Assembly: GCA_963829355.1 (NCBI GenBank)
Contig: CAWHHZ010000028.1
Span: 52,146-116,145, forward strand
DNA from: CAWHHZ01 sp963829355
GTDB taxonomy: Bacteria > Acidobacteriota > Thermoanaerobaculia > Gp7-AA8 > JAHWKK01
Direction of reading: 5' to 3'
Length of the DNA stretch: 64,000 nt
Notes under the pieces: generated by a model
Seen by the model: the letters and a program-made list of their open reading frames with translations, nothing else
Databases searched by the model: none
What the model was told of the DNA's origin: nothing
Shown: one piece after another, positions 1 through 7,579 of the stretch
Layout of the letters: the number at the start of each line of letters is the position of its first letter
Numbering within the stretch: position 1 is the stretch's first letter
Program-made: the position numbers and the translations under genes

Positions 1-1
1 C

Positions 2-562
2 CTCCCCTACACGATCGGCAATTTCCTCGCGACGAAGCTGAACAAGGATCGTGGCTCGGCGGAAGCCGCCGCGAAAGACACCGAGCGCGAGGTCGAAGAG
101 CGTGTCGCCAAACTCCTCGGTGCAAAGGGAACGCGCACCGTCGACTCCTTTCATAAGGAGCTCGGCAACATCATGTGGGAGAACTGCGGCATGGCCCGCA
201 ACCGCGAAGGTCTGACCAAAGCCGCGGAGATGATCCGCGAGCTGCGTGAACAGTACTGGCGGGATGTGCGTGTTCCGGGAGGCGGAGCAACGTTCAATCA
301 ATCTCTCGAGCGCGCGGGACGGGTCGCTGACTTCTTCGAGCTCGCCGAGTTGATGTGCATCGACGCACGGGACCGTGAGGAGTCGGCCGGAGGACACTTC
401 CGGACCGAGTACCAGACCGCGGACGGTGAGGCCGAGCGGAACGACGAGCAATTCGCCTACGTGGCAGCCTGGGAGTACACCGGGGACCTCTCCAACCCGA
501 AACTGCACAAGGAAGATCTCGACTTCGAATACGTCAAGCTTGCAACGAGGAGCTACAAGTAA
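2..562 (+). CDS. sdhA: Succinate dehydrogenase/fumarate reductase flavoprotein subunit, C-terminal part
   Basis: The reading frame is open from base 2, so the gene begins before the window; about 186 C-terminal residues are visible. It contains the helical C-terminal domain of SdhA/FrdA, with a segment reading MWENCGMARN followed by the conserved layout of this region, and ends in the FEYVKLATRSYK tail. The flavin and active-site domains lie outside the window. The stop codon shares one base with the start of sdhB (TAATG), so the two are translationally coupled subunits of complex II, which oxidises succinate to fumarate at the inner membrane. The family call is strong; whether the enzyme runs as dehydrogenase or fumarate reductase cannot be told from this piece. 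Confidence 0.9.
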   Translation, partial: LPYTIGNFLATKLNKDRGSAEAAAKDTEREVEERVAKLLGAKGTRTVDSFHKELGNIMWENCGMARNREGLTKAAEMIRELREQYWRDVRVPGGGATFNQSLERAGRVADFFELAELMCIDARDREESAGGHFRTEYQTADGEAERNDEQFAYVAAWEYTGDLSNPKLHKEDLDFEYVKLATRSYK

Positions 563-1305
563 TGAACCTCACACTCTACGTCTGGCGCCAGGCGGGTCCC
601 GAAGCCGAGGGGGCCCTGGTCAAGTACGAAGCAACCGACATCAGCCCCGAGGCATCGTTTCTCGAGATGCTCGACGTCGTGAACGAACGCCTCACCGAAA
701 AGGGCGACGAACCGATCGCCTTCGATCACGACTGTCGTGAAGGGATCTGCGGATCATGCGGCATGATGATCAACGGCACCGCGCACGGACCGACACGAGG
801 GACGGCCACCTGCCAGCTCCACATGCGGCACTTCCGCGATGGCGACACCGTGTACATCGAGCCGTGGCGTGCAGCCGGATTCCCGATCGTCAGAGATCTT
901 TCTGTCGATCGCGGCGCCTTCGACCGGATCATTGAGGCGGGCGGCTACATCTCCGTGTCGACAGGAAGTGCCCGGGACGCGAACGAGATGCCGATTCCGA
1001 AAATGGTTCAGGAGACATCGATGGACGCGGCAGCGTGCATCGGATGTGGTGCGTGTGTCGCGCAGTGTCCGAACGGCGCCGCACAGTTGTTCACGGCCGC
1101 AAAGGTCTCGCATCTCGGGACGCTTCCGCAGGGACAGTCGGAACGCTACCGCAGGGTGCTCCACATGGTCGAGGTCATGGAAGAGCACTTCGGAAGCTGC
1201 ACGAACTACGGCGAGTGCGAAGCGGTCTGCCCGAAGGAGATCTCGATCGACTTCATCGCCCGGATGAACCGGGACTTCGTGAAGTCGAAGTTCGTCCGAA
1301 GCTGA
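562..1305 (+). CDS. sdhB: Succinate dehydrogenase/fumarate reductase iron-sulfur subunit
   Basis: This 247-residue protein carries electrons from the SdhA flavin to quinone. Its N-terminal plant-type ferredoxin domain has the 2Fe-2S cysteines at 58, 63, 66 and 84 (motif CREGICGSC). The C-terminal domain has a ferredoxin motif CIGCGACVAQCP (Cys159, 162, 165, 169) and a second group Cys213, 219 and 223, which supply the 4Fe-4S and 3Fe-4S centres. Length and the wide spacing in the last group match the SdhB type common in Bacteroidota and Acidobacteriota. It overlaps sdhA by one base and is the last gene of the operon: a palindromic repeat begins four bases after the stop. No membrane anchor gene follows, so sdhC is presumably upstream. 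Confidence 0.95.
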   Translation: MNLTLYVWRQAGPEAEGALVKYEATDISPEASFLEMLDVVNERLTEKGDEPIAFDHDCREGICGSCGMMINGTAHGPTRGTATCQLHMRHFRDGDTVYIEPWRAAGFPIVRDLSVDRGAFDRIIEAGGYISVSTGSARDANEMPIPKMVQETSMDAAACIGCGACVAQCPNGAAQLFTAAKVSHLGTLPQGQSERYRRVLHMVEVMEEHFGSCTNYGECEAVCPKEISIDFIARMNRDFVKSKFVRS

Positions 1306-1309
1306 CCGG

Positions 1310-1446
1310 GTCATCCTGAGCCGCCGGAGCGCAGCGCAGGCGCCGGGAAGCGAAGGACGGTCGAAGGATCGCGTGGGGCCCGACTCTCAGGACCGAAGTA
1401 CGCGACAGTCAGGACGTACCCGATCCTTCGCTGCGCTCAGGATGAC
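1310..1446. repeat. REP-like palindromic element (GTCATCCTGAG family)
   Basis: The element starts GTCATCCTGAG and ends CTCAGGATGAC, its reverse complement. Inside are further complementary blocks (CGAAGGATCG against CGATCCTTCG). It fills nearly the whole gap between sdhB and the convergent glycosidase gene and could act as a bidirectional terminator. The same family recurs at 6718, 9274, 29741, 31214, 44235, 52875 and 58260. Confidence 0.85.
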
Positions 1447-1496
1447 ACCCGGTCCATCATTCATCGTTCCGCATCTTCGCTGCGCTCAGGTGTCCC

Positions 1497-3293
1497 TCAG
1501 TCGCCCTCTCCGCGCTCTACGGCGGGGCCACCCTCGGCAGAGGATAGATTCTCTGCCGTGTTGATCAGGCCGATGTGTGAGAACGCCTGGGGAAAGTTGC
1601 CGAGGAATCGTCCCCGTTTCGAGTCCCACTGCTCCGCGAGCAGTCCGACGTCGTTCCGGATGCTCAGCAAGGTCTCAAACAGTTCGAGCGCCTCGCTGCG
1701 CCTGCCCTGAAGGGCCAGATTGTCGACCAGCCAGTAAGAGCACAGGAGAAACTCTCCTTCTCCCGGCGGAAGACCGTCGACTCCGGGCGCGGTCCGATAC
1801 CGCTGAACCAGGCCGTCCCGCATCAGGTCGTTCTGAACTGCTTCGACCGTTCCGAGCATACGGGGATCCGTGGCATCGATGAAGCCGACCAGAGGCAGCA
1901 TCAGAAGACTTCCGTCGACCTCCTTCGATCCGTAGTACTGGACGAACGTGTTCCGCTCCTTGTCGAAGCCCTTCTCGTGTACCTCACTCCTGATCGTCTC
2001 AGCCAGCGTACGCCACTCTTCGACGGGTCCTTCGAGATGGAACATCTCGACCGCTTTCACCGCGCGATCTGCCGCCACCCATGCCATCACCTTGGAGTGC
2101 GTGAAGTGCTGACGCGGCCCCCGCACTTCCCAGATCCCTTCATCCGGCTCCCGCCACGCCTCCGCCAGAAACGACATCATCTGACGCTGGACTCTCCACG
2201 CATTCTCGCTCGGCTCGAGGCCCTTCTGCCGCGCAGTATGAAGAGCGTCCATCAGCTCGCCATAGACGTCGAGCTGAAACTGATTGTGCGCCGCGTTCCC
2301 GATCCGCACAGGGGCTGAGTCCTCATATCCGGAGAGCCACGGGATCTCGAGCTCGGTCAAGCGCCGTTCCCCGGCGAGCCCGTACATGATCTGAAGGGTC
2401 TCCGGGCTTCCCGCCACCGACTGGACCAGCCACTCTCTCCACTGGCTCGCCTCTTCGATGTAGCCGCCAGTCATCAGAGCAAACAGCGTGAAGGTCGCAT
2501 CGCGAACCCAGCAATAGCGATAGTCCCAGTTCCGCACCCCTCCTATATCCTCAGGAAGAGATGTGGTCGCGGCGGCCACCAGCCCTCCAGTCGGAGCATA
2601 GGTCATCGCCTTGAGCGTGATGAGTGATCGCATCACGGCCTCCTGCCACTCCCCCTGGTAGGTGCAGTGCCCGCTCCACTCCTCCCACCATTCCTCGGTT
2701 TCCTCGAGCGATTTGAAACAGTCCTTGCCGGGTGGCGTTTCGTCGTAGGTCGGAGACCACGTGAGATCGAAAATGTAGCGATCCCCTTCCCGGACGGTGA
2801 ACTCGGCTTCGGTCGAGTGATCGCGCCCGCTGAGCTCGACGTCAGTCCGCAGCACGACCGTGTCGGGACCGGCGGTCGCCTTGATACCCTCCTCGATTGC
2901 GCGGACCCACGGAACGACTGATCCGTAGTCGAACCGCAGACGGAGCACCATTTCCATGTCCACGGTTCCGGAGCGGCCTTCGACGATTCTGATCAGGTCC
3001 ACTGCGTCCGTTCGGGGCGGCATGAAATCGAGGATGGCCACCACACCCGATTTCGTCCTGATCTCCGTCTCGAGCACGAGAGTATCGCCGCGATAATGCC
3101 GCCTCGTCTCCAACGCCTCTTCCACGGGTGAGATCCGCCAGTGACCGTTCTCCTCGTCGCCGAGCAGCGCGGCGAAACATGCTCCCGAGTCGAAACGAGG
3201 CAGACAGAGCCAGTCAATCGACCCGTTGATACCCACGAGCGCCGCCGTGTGGCAGTCTCCGATCATCGCGTAGTCTTCGATCCGGCACGCCAT
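1497..3293 (-). CDS. Glycoside hydrolase family 15 protein (trehalase/glucoamylase-like)
   Basis: The 598-residue product opens with the trehalase-like N-terminal beta domain (IEDYAMIGDCHTAALVGINGSIDWL is spread over residues 5-29) and continues into the (alpha/alpha)6 GH15 barrel. The barrel contains the signature GGVRNWDYRYCWVRDATF around residue 265. Enzymes of this architecture hydrolyse alpha-linked glucosides such as trehalose, or glucoamylase-type oligosaccharides; the exact substrate is not visible. No signal peptide is seen, so it is probably cytoplasmic. I chose the ATG at 3293, where the conserved N-terminus starts, over an in-frame TTG 15 codons upstream. The gene stands alone and is convergent with sdhB. 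Confidence 0.85.
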   Translation of the reverse strand: MACRIEDYAMIGDCHTAALVGINGSIDWLCLPRFDSGACFAALLGDEENGHWRISPVEEALETRRHYRGDTLVLETEIRTKSGVVAILDFMPPRTDAVDLIRIVEGRSGTVDMEMVLRLRFDYGSVVPWVRAIEEGIKATAGPDTVVLRTDVELSGRDHSTEAEFTVREGDRYIFDLTWSPTYDETPPGKDCFKSLEETEEWWEEWSGHCTYQGEWQEAVMRSLITLKAMTYAPTGGLVAAATTSLPEDIGGVRNWDYRYCWVRDATFTLFALMTGGYIEEASQWREWLVQSVAGSPETLQIMYGLAGERRLTELEIPWLSGYEDSAPVRIGNAAHNQFQLDVYGELMDALHTARQKGLEPSENAWRVQRQMMSFLAEAWREPDEGIWEVRGPRQHFTHSKVMAWVAADRAVKAVEMFHLEGPVEEWRTLAETIRSEVHEKGFDKERNTFVQYYGSKEVDGSLLMLPLVGFIDATDPRMLGTVEAVQNDLMRDGLVQRYRTAPGVDGLPPGEGEFLLCSYWLVDNLALQGRRSEALELFETLLSIRNDVGLLAEQWDSKRGRFLGNFPQAFSHIGLINTAENLSSAEGGPAVERGEGD

Positions 3294-3432
3294 CACGGCA
3301 CCATGATGCAGCGTCGCTGCCAGCAGCTGCCGGCGCAATGACCGGAATCTATCACGAGGTCGTCATGACGGCCGCTGGCCCCTCTCGCTCCCGGAACACT
3401 TTTGTGTTCAAATCCGCTCTGGAGAAACCTTC

Positions 3433-3891
3433 ATGAATCGTTCGTTTTCAAGCGCTCTCATTGCCCTCCTGGCGACCGCCTGCTCGCTCGCTGGAGGCTC
3501 ACCGGTCTCCTACGAAGTGATCACCGAGCCAGTGGCGTTCCATTTCGACGCCGATCCGCAGGACCGCGTACGAATCGGCAATATTGCAGAAGAGCTCGAG
3601 CCGTACTTTCCCGACATGTCGTGGCGAATCGGTACGTACGATCCTTCGGGGCGGGATGGCATCGTGGTCCTCGTGGAGGAGCGGCAGTTACGAAATCCCA
3701 GCGACGGGGAGCTTCGTACGCTCACGGCATTCGTGATCTTTGATCGCGGCCAGCGACTCGGTATCGAAGAGTTCGAGAACTGCAGCATCTACCGAGCCGA
3801 TGGCGACTGCTTCGCCATCAGGCGTATCGTCTCCACGATCAAAACGCTCGTCAAAGACTCCCGATCAGGGCCCGACGAGATCCGCGTCTGA
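3433..3891 (+). CDS. Small putative lipoprotein, function unknown
   Basis: The 152-residue product has a short basic N-terminus, a hydrophobic stretch and Cys17 in LLATACS. This resembles a lipobox, although position -3 relative to the Cys is Ala rather than the usual Leu. The mature part has no motif I recognise; it contains two further Cys (in NCSIYRADGDCF) that could form a disulfide. A GGAG Shine-Dalgarno sequence precedes the ATG by about eight bases. It is divergent from the GH15 gene and 51 bases upstream of the ubiD-family gene, which has its own promoter-like box, so operon membership is doubtful. Confidence 0.6.
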   Translation: MNRSFSSALIALLATACSLAGGSPVSYEVITEPVAFHFDADPQDRVRIGNIAEELEPYFPDMSWRIGTYDPSGRDGIVVLVEERQLRNPSDGELRTLTAFVIFDRGQRLGIEEFENCSIYRADGDCFAIRRIVSTIKTLVKDSRSGPDEIRV

Positions 3892-3927
3892 TACGGACGT
3901 CCGAACAATCACCGGGAACGCACCACG

Positions 3928-3933
3928 TATACT
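3928..3933 (+). promoter_or_regulatory. -10 box TATACT, nearly leaderless start of the UbiD-family gene
   Basis: TATACT lies nine bases before the ATG at 3943, with no purine-rich ribosome-binding site between them. It matches the TANNNT-N(6-9)-start pattern seen at eight other genes here. No convincing -35 box is visible. Confidence 0.45.
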
Positions 3934-3942
3934 GGCGGCGAA

Positions 3943-5391
3943 ATGGCCTACAAAGACCTCAGAGAGTTTCTCAAGCGACTCGAGAAGGAGGGTGAGCTCG
4001 TCCGAATTCGCGAGCGCGTCTCACCGAACCTCGAGATCACCGAGATCACCGACCGCGTCTCGAAGAAGATCGGTCCTGCCCTTCTCTTCGAAAATGTAGA
4101 GGGAACCGGCATTCCGGTCGCGATCAATCTGCTCGGCAGCGAGCGGAGAATGAAGCTCGCGCTCGAGATCGATGACTGGACGTCGTGGACCGACCGGCTC
4201 GACTTCTTTCTCGAGCCGAAAGTGCCGACCGGGATCATGGACAAGATCAAGGCTCTCCCCGCACTCGGAGAGCTGACTCAGGCGTTTCCGAAGATCGTCA
4301 CCTCCGGCCCGTGTCAGGAGGTCGTCATCCGAGGCGACGATGTCGATCTGAGCAGTCTGCCGATTCTGACGTGCTGGCCTGACGATGGCGGTCCGTTCAT
4401 CACGATGCCGCTCGTCTTCACGAAGGATCCGAAGAGCGGCAGGCGGAACTGCGGGATGTACCGGATGCAGGTGTACGACCGCAACACGACCGGAATGCAC
4501 TGGCAGCTTCACAAGGATGCAGCACGGCAGCACCAGGATGCGGAGTCCGGCAAGCTGGAGCGCATCCCGGTCAGCGTTGCGATCGGCTGCGAGCCGGTAA
4601 CGGTCTTTTCCGCGATCTGTCCCCTTCCCCCCGACATCGACGAGATGATGTTCACCGGCTTTGCGCGGGGTGAATCGGTGAAGATGGTGAAGTGCATCAC
4701 GAACGAGCTCGAGGTTCCGGCCAATGCCGAGATCGTCCTCGAGGGCTGGGTGAATCCAGCCGAGAGACGTGACGAGGGGCCGTTCGGCGATCACACCGGC
4801 TTCTACACGCCCGTCGAACCGTACGCCGTCTTCCACGTCGAGGCGATCACCCGTCGGAAGAGCCCGATCTACATGACGACAATCGTCGGCAAGCCGCCAC
4901 AGGAAGATGCACACATGGGCTTCGGGATCGAACGGATGTTCCTCCCGATCATGAAAAAGCAGTTCCCCGAGATCATCGATATGCACATGCCGGCCGAGGG
5001 CGTGTTTCACAATCTGATGATCATCGCGATCAAGAAGCGATATCCGGGGCACGCCCGAAAGATCATGCACGGGATCTGGGGTCTCGGACAGGCGATGTTC
5101 ACAAAGACCATCCTCGTCATCGATGAGCACATCGACCCGCACGATATCCGGACGGTGGCATGGTATGCGCTGAACAATATCGACCCGGAGCGGGACGTCG
5201 AGATGGTCATGGGACCGATCGACGTTCTCGATCACTCCTCCCGTGCATTTGGCTACGGCAGCCATATGGGAATCGATGGAACGAAGAAGCTGCCCGAAGA
5301 GGGCCATCACCGCTTCTGGCCGGATGAGATCGAGATGTCTGACGAGGTGAAACAGAGAGTGGACCAGATCTGGAAGAAGCTGGGTTTGTGA
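3943..5391 (+). CDS. ubiD: UbiD-family prenylated-FMN-dependent decarboxylase
   Basis: This 482-residue protein has full UbiD length. Family landmarks include the N-terminal MAYKDLREFLKRLEKEGEL, an Asn/Glu-rich flavin and Mn site region (GMYRMQVYD, GEFG-like GPFGDHTGFY near residue 285), and the C-terminal DHSS...GIDGTKK block. UbiD enzymes non-oxidatively decarboxylate aromatic or alpha,beta-unsaturated acids using prenylated FMN made by UbiX. Because an MqnD gene of the futalosine menaquinone pathway lies in the same window (57369), a late menaquinone decarboxylation (MqnL-like) is a reasonable inference; ubiquinone synthesis or another aromatic acid are alternatives. No ubiX partner is adjacent. 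Confidence 0.85.
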   Translation: MAYKDLREFLKRLEKEGELVRIRERVSPNLEITEITDRVSKKIGPALLFENVEGTGIPVAINLLGSERRMKLALEIDDWTSWTDRLDFFLEPKVPTGIMDKIKALPALGELTQAFPKIVTSGPCQEVVIRGDDVDLSSLPILTCWPDDGGPFITMPLVFTKDPKSGRRNCGMYRMQVYDRNTTGMHWQLHKDAARQHQDAESGKLERIPVSVAIGCEPVTVFSAICPLPPDIDEMMFTGFARGESVKMVKCITNELEVPANAEIVLEGWVNPAERRDEGPFGDHTGFYTPVEPYAVFHVEAITRRKSPIYMTTIVGKPPQEDAHMGFGIERMFLPIMKKQFPEIIDMHMPAEGVFHNLMIIAIKKRYPGHARKIMHGIWGLGQAMFTKTILVIDEHIDPHDIRTVAWYALNNIDPERDVEMVMGPIDVLDHSSRAFGYGSHMGIDGTKKLPEEGHHRFWPDEIEMSDEVKQRVDQIWKKLGL

Positions 5392-5404
5392 AGAGAAGCT
5401 ACGT

Positions 5405-5563
5405 GGGGTTCCATGCTTCCGCCTCGACTCGCGTGGCGCTCCAGCGCCTCGCAAGCTGCTTGCTCAACTTTCGTACCTGCGGAGGGCTGGAGCCCTCCGC
5501 GAGTCGGTTCTGGAGAGCCGACCCCCACTACCTGCGACCAACGACTAAGGACTAACGACTCTC
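5405..5563. repeat. Intergenic hairpins and short-period repeats
   Basis: The gap downstream of the UbiD-family gene holds a perfect 10-bp stem (GCGGAGGGCT at 5479-5488 and AGCCCTCCGC at 5491-5500), a looser stem around GGCGCTCCAGCGCC near 5436, and a run of CGACTAAGGACTAACGACT-type short repeats up to the next start codon. It resembles dispersed intergenic repeats and may terminate transcription. Confidence 0.6.
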
Positions 5564-5564
5564 C

Positions 5565-6713
5565 ATGAAAATCACTCTCCTTTTCTCGCGCCTGAAATCG
5601 CTCTCTCTCGAGACGGGATACGGACTCGAACAATCGAGACGGCTCCTCGAGCGCCAGACGGGCTTTGCGGCGCTTGTCGACTTCGGGGCCAGCGACGGCG
5701 CAAAGGAGACACTCGCCTCGGTCGAGACCGATCTCGTCCTCGTGCTCACCGATCCCCTCGCGATCGTCTCTCCCAATATGATCGAGACGCTCGCGCGGGC
5801 ACTCGACAATCACGACGAGTGTGTCGCCGCGGTTCCGACGACGAACATCACGACGAGTGCGCCCCAGCGTCGTGACGTGCCGCCGTCGTTTCTGACTCTC
5901 GGACAGTTCGAGCGCCGCTTTCACGATCTGGAAACGACGCCGACAGTGGTCGACTGGGCCGACGCCGATCCCGGGCTCTATCTCGCCCGTACGAGCGCTT
6001 TGCGTGAGGATATCTCGCCGCTGGCTCGAGCGCTCGAGCACCGCAAGGTGGTGATTGCGGAAGAGGCATTTTTGTTCCGGTACGCGCCGCAGAGGCGGAT
6101 GCCGCGCCTCGACCTGCTGGAGCTCGTTCCGTCCGAAGCGAAGTCGATCCTCGAGATCGGTTGTGGCGAGGGCATTCTCGGAGAACAACTCCGCAACCGG
6201 CAGGAAGCGCGCGTGGTCGGCATCGAGATCGACGAGGAGGCCGCGGCTGCCGCCCGCAACAGGCTGGACAAGGTTCATGCGGGAGATGCGCGTGAAGTCA
6301 TCCGCGAGATCGACGAGCGCTTCGAATGGATCGTTGGTGGCGACGTGCTCGAGCACATGGCCGATCCGTGGGAGTTCCTCCGGGAGCTGAAGCGAGTCGC
6401 CGAGCCTGGTGGAAGGCTCCTCCTCAGCATTCCGAACATCGCCGCCTGGCCCGTGGTGGCCGAGCTTCTTCGCGGGCGCTTCGACTATCTCTACGCCGGA
6501 CACCTCTCTGCCGGACATCTTCGATTCTTCACGAAGAAGACGATCGAAGACACCATCTCGATGGGAACCTGGAGCGTGGAGTGGATCCGGCCGCAGCCGG
6601 ACATCGCGCCGGACGAACGCGAAGAGCTGTTTGCCAAACTCGACCGCGGCGGCATCGCCTACTCGCGCGAGGACCTCTCAGTTCCCGGCTGGTACGTCCT
6701 GGCCAGGAACTAA
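5565..6713 (+). CDS. Fusion of a glycosyltransferase-like region and a class I SAM methyltransferase
   Basis: The 382-residue protein has two parts. Residues about 1-160 look like the nucleotide-sugar half of a GT-A glycosyltransferase (VETDLVLVLTDPLAIVSPNM, then VAAVPTTN), but I see no clear DXD. Residues about 185-380 form a methyltransferase: motif I ILEIGCGEGILGEQL, an acidic residue ending strand beta-2 (VVGIEID), VGGDVLEHM, and the GGRLLLSIPN strand. Such fusions are usual in surface polysaccharide or glycan modification, but no glycan cluster surrounds it. No Shine-Dalgarno sequence precedes the ATG, and the upstream bases belong to a short repeat. The substrate is unknown. Confidence 0.7.
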   Translation: MKITLLFSRLKSLSLETGYGLEQSRRLLERQTGFAALVDFGASDGAKETLASVETDLVLVLTDPLAIVSPNMIETLARALDNHDECVAAVPTTNITTSAPQRRDVPPSFLTLGQFERRFHDLETTPTVVDWADADPGLYLARTSALREDISPLARALEHRKVVIAEEAFLFRYAPQRRMPRLDLLELVPSEAKSILEIGCGEGILGEQLRNRQEARVVGIEIDEEAAAAARNRLDKVHAGDAREVIREIDERFEWIVGGDVLEHMADPWEFLRELKRVAEPGGRLLLSIPNIAAWPVVAELLRGRFDYLYAGHLSAGHLRFFTKKTIEDTISMGTWSVEWIRPQPDIAPDEREELFAKLDRGGIAYSREDLSVPGWYVLARN

Positions 6714-6717
6714 AGCT

Positions 6718-6867
6718 GTCATCCTGAGCGGCCGGAGCGAAGCGGAGGACGGTCGAAGGATCGGGGTACGGCCCGACTCTCACGACCGAAGGACCCGACA
6801 GTCAGGACGTACCCCGATCCTTCGCTGCGCTCAGAGGCTGTGAAAGAATCCAGCCTCTCAGGATGAC
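6718..6867. repeat. REP-like palindromic element with an internal insertion
   Basis: This is a GTCATCCTGAG...CTCAGGATGAC family member four bases after a stop codon. Its right end is split by a 22-base insertion with duplicated CTCAG on both sides (see 6835-6856). Removing the insertion restores the standard end GCTCAGGATGAC. Confidence 0.85.
6835..6856. mobile_element. Miniature inverted-repeat insertion (22 bp) with 5-bp duplication
   Basis: The insert begins AGGCTGTGAAAG and ends AGCCT, and it is flanked by CTCAG at 6830-6834 and 6857-6861. It looks like an internally deleted copy of the 48-bp element at 44246-44293, which has complete AGGCTGTGAAA ends and sits in the equivalent position of another REP element. 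Confidence 0.55.
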
Positions 6868-6880
6868 ACTGTGCTCCAGC

Positions 6881-7417
6881 TCAGAGCTTCAGCACGAGCT
6901 TCGTCATGTCGTGCTGCTCTCCCTCCGGATCGGTGCCGTAACCCGGAATCACGAACTTGTCGAAGCCGAGCTCGCTGAGGGTCTTGACCGCGTCCGCTTC
7001 GACGTCTGAGATCAGCATACAGGTCAGATGTCGCAATCCGTTCTCGCGTGCGATGTCGATGAACAGACTGACGAGGCTCGTCCCGAGTCCGAGTCCCCGG
7101 TATTGCGGATCGAGCAGCCACTTGATCCGTCCGACCCGACGGAGCGGACCACCTTCTCGGCGATGAAGGGTCGCGTCAGCGACGATCTTCGTGCCGTCGA
7201 AGGCAAGAAGCGGAAGCGCCTTCGAGTAGTCGAGATTCTCGGCCCACTTCTCGACCGTCTGACGCTTCTCGATCGGGGCCCACGCGAATCTCCGGGACTC
7301 CAGCGGAAGCGATCGGAAGAACTCGTGGAGAGCATCGACATCGTTCTCTGCAAAGGGTCTGATCAGGACTCGGCGTCCGTCCCGGAGAGCCGCCTCCTGA
7401 GGATAACGATGAGGCAT
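6881..7417 (-). CDS. GNAT-family N-acetyltransferase
   Basis: The 178-residue protein is a single GNAT domain: an N-terminal strand DGRRVLIRPFAENDVDALHEF, the acetyl-CoA-binding segment QYRGLGLGTSLV around residue 115 (the R/Q-x-x-G-x-G/A motif), and the late strand LSELGFDKFVIPGYG. It resembles the acetyltransferase domains fused to Pat-type protein acetylases, but here it stands alone; the acceptor is unknown. The ATG at 7417 is chosen because AGGAGA lies seven bases upstream. The open frame extends 109 codons further, but that extension has no family similarity and overlaps the divergent hydrolase gene. Confidence 0.8.
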   Translation of the reverse strand: MPHRYPQEAALRDGRRVLIRPFAENDVDALHEFFRSLPLESRRFAWAPIEKRQTVEKWAENLDYSKALPLLAFDGTKIVADATLHRREGGPLRRVGRIKWLLDPQYRGLGLGTSLVSLFIDIARENGLRHLTCMLISDVEADAVKTLSELGFDKFVIPGYGTDPEGEQHDMTKLVLKL

Positions 7418-7566
7418 GGAAGATTCTCCTGTCTGGGTTCCGGCCGTGCGGCTGGCCGGTCCCTCGGAAGATATCAGAAATCGGCGGCGATGAGTGCAGG
7501 AGATCGAGCTCCGCAGCCTTGCCTGGGCATGGGTGACAGAACTGCCGGGCGAGGACCCTGGTGGAC

Positions 7567-7572
7567 TATGAT
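7567..7572 (+). promoter_or_regulatory. -10 box TATGAT, leaderless start of the DUF885 gene
   Basis: TATGAT is separated by seven bases (CCTGATC) from the ATG at 7580. This fits the leaderless pattern in this window and favours the ATG at 7580 over the ATG at 7568, which would lie inside the box. Confidence 0.5.
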
Positions 7573-7579
7573 CCTGATC

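Noticed and set aside
4021..5454. Long antisense open frame (477 codons) over the UbiD-family gene, and similar ones at 5307-6518 (-) and 12487-13962 (+)
   Set aside because: They mirror well-supported genes in a GC-rich genome, have Arg/Asp/His-rich low-complexity translations, and show no motif or start signal.
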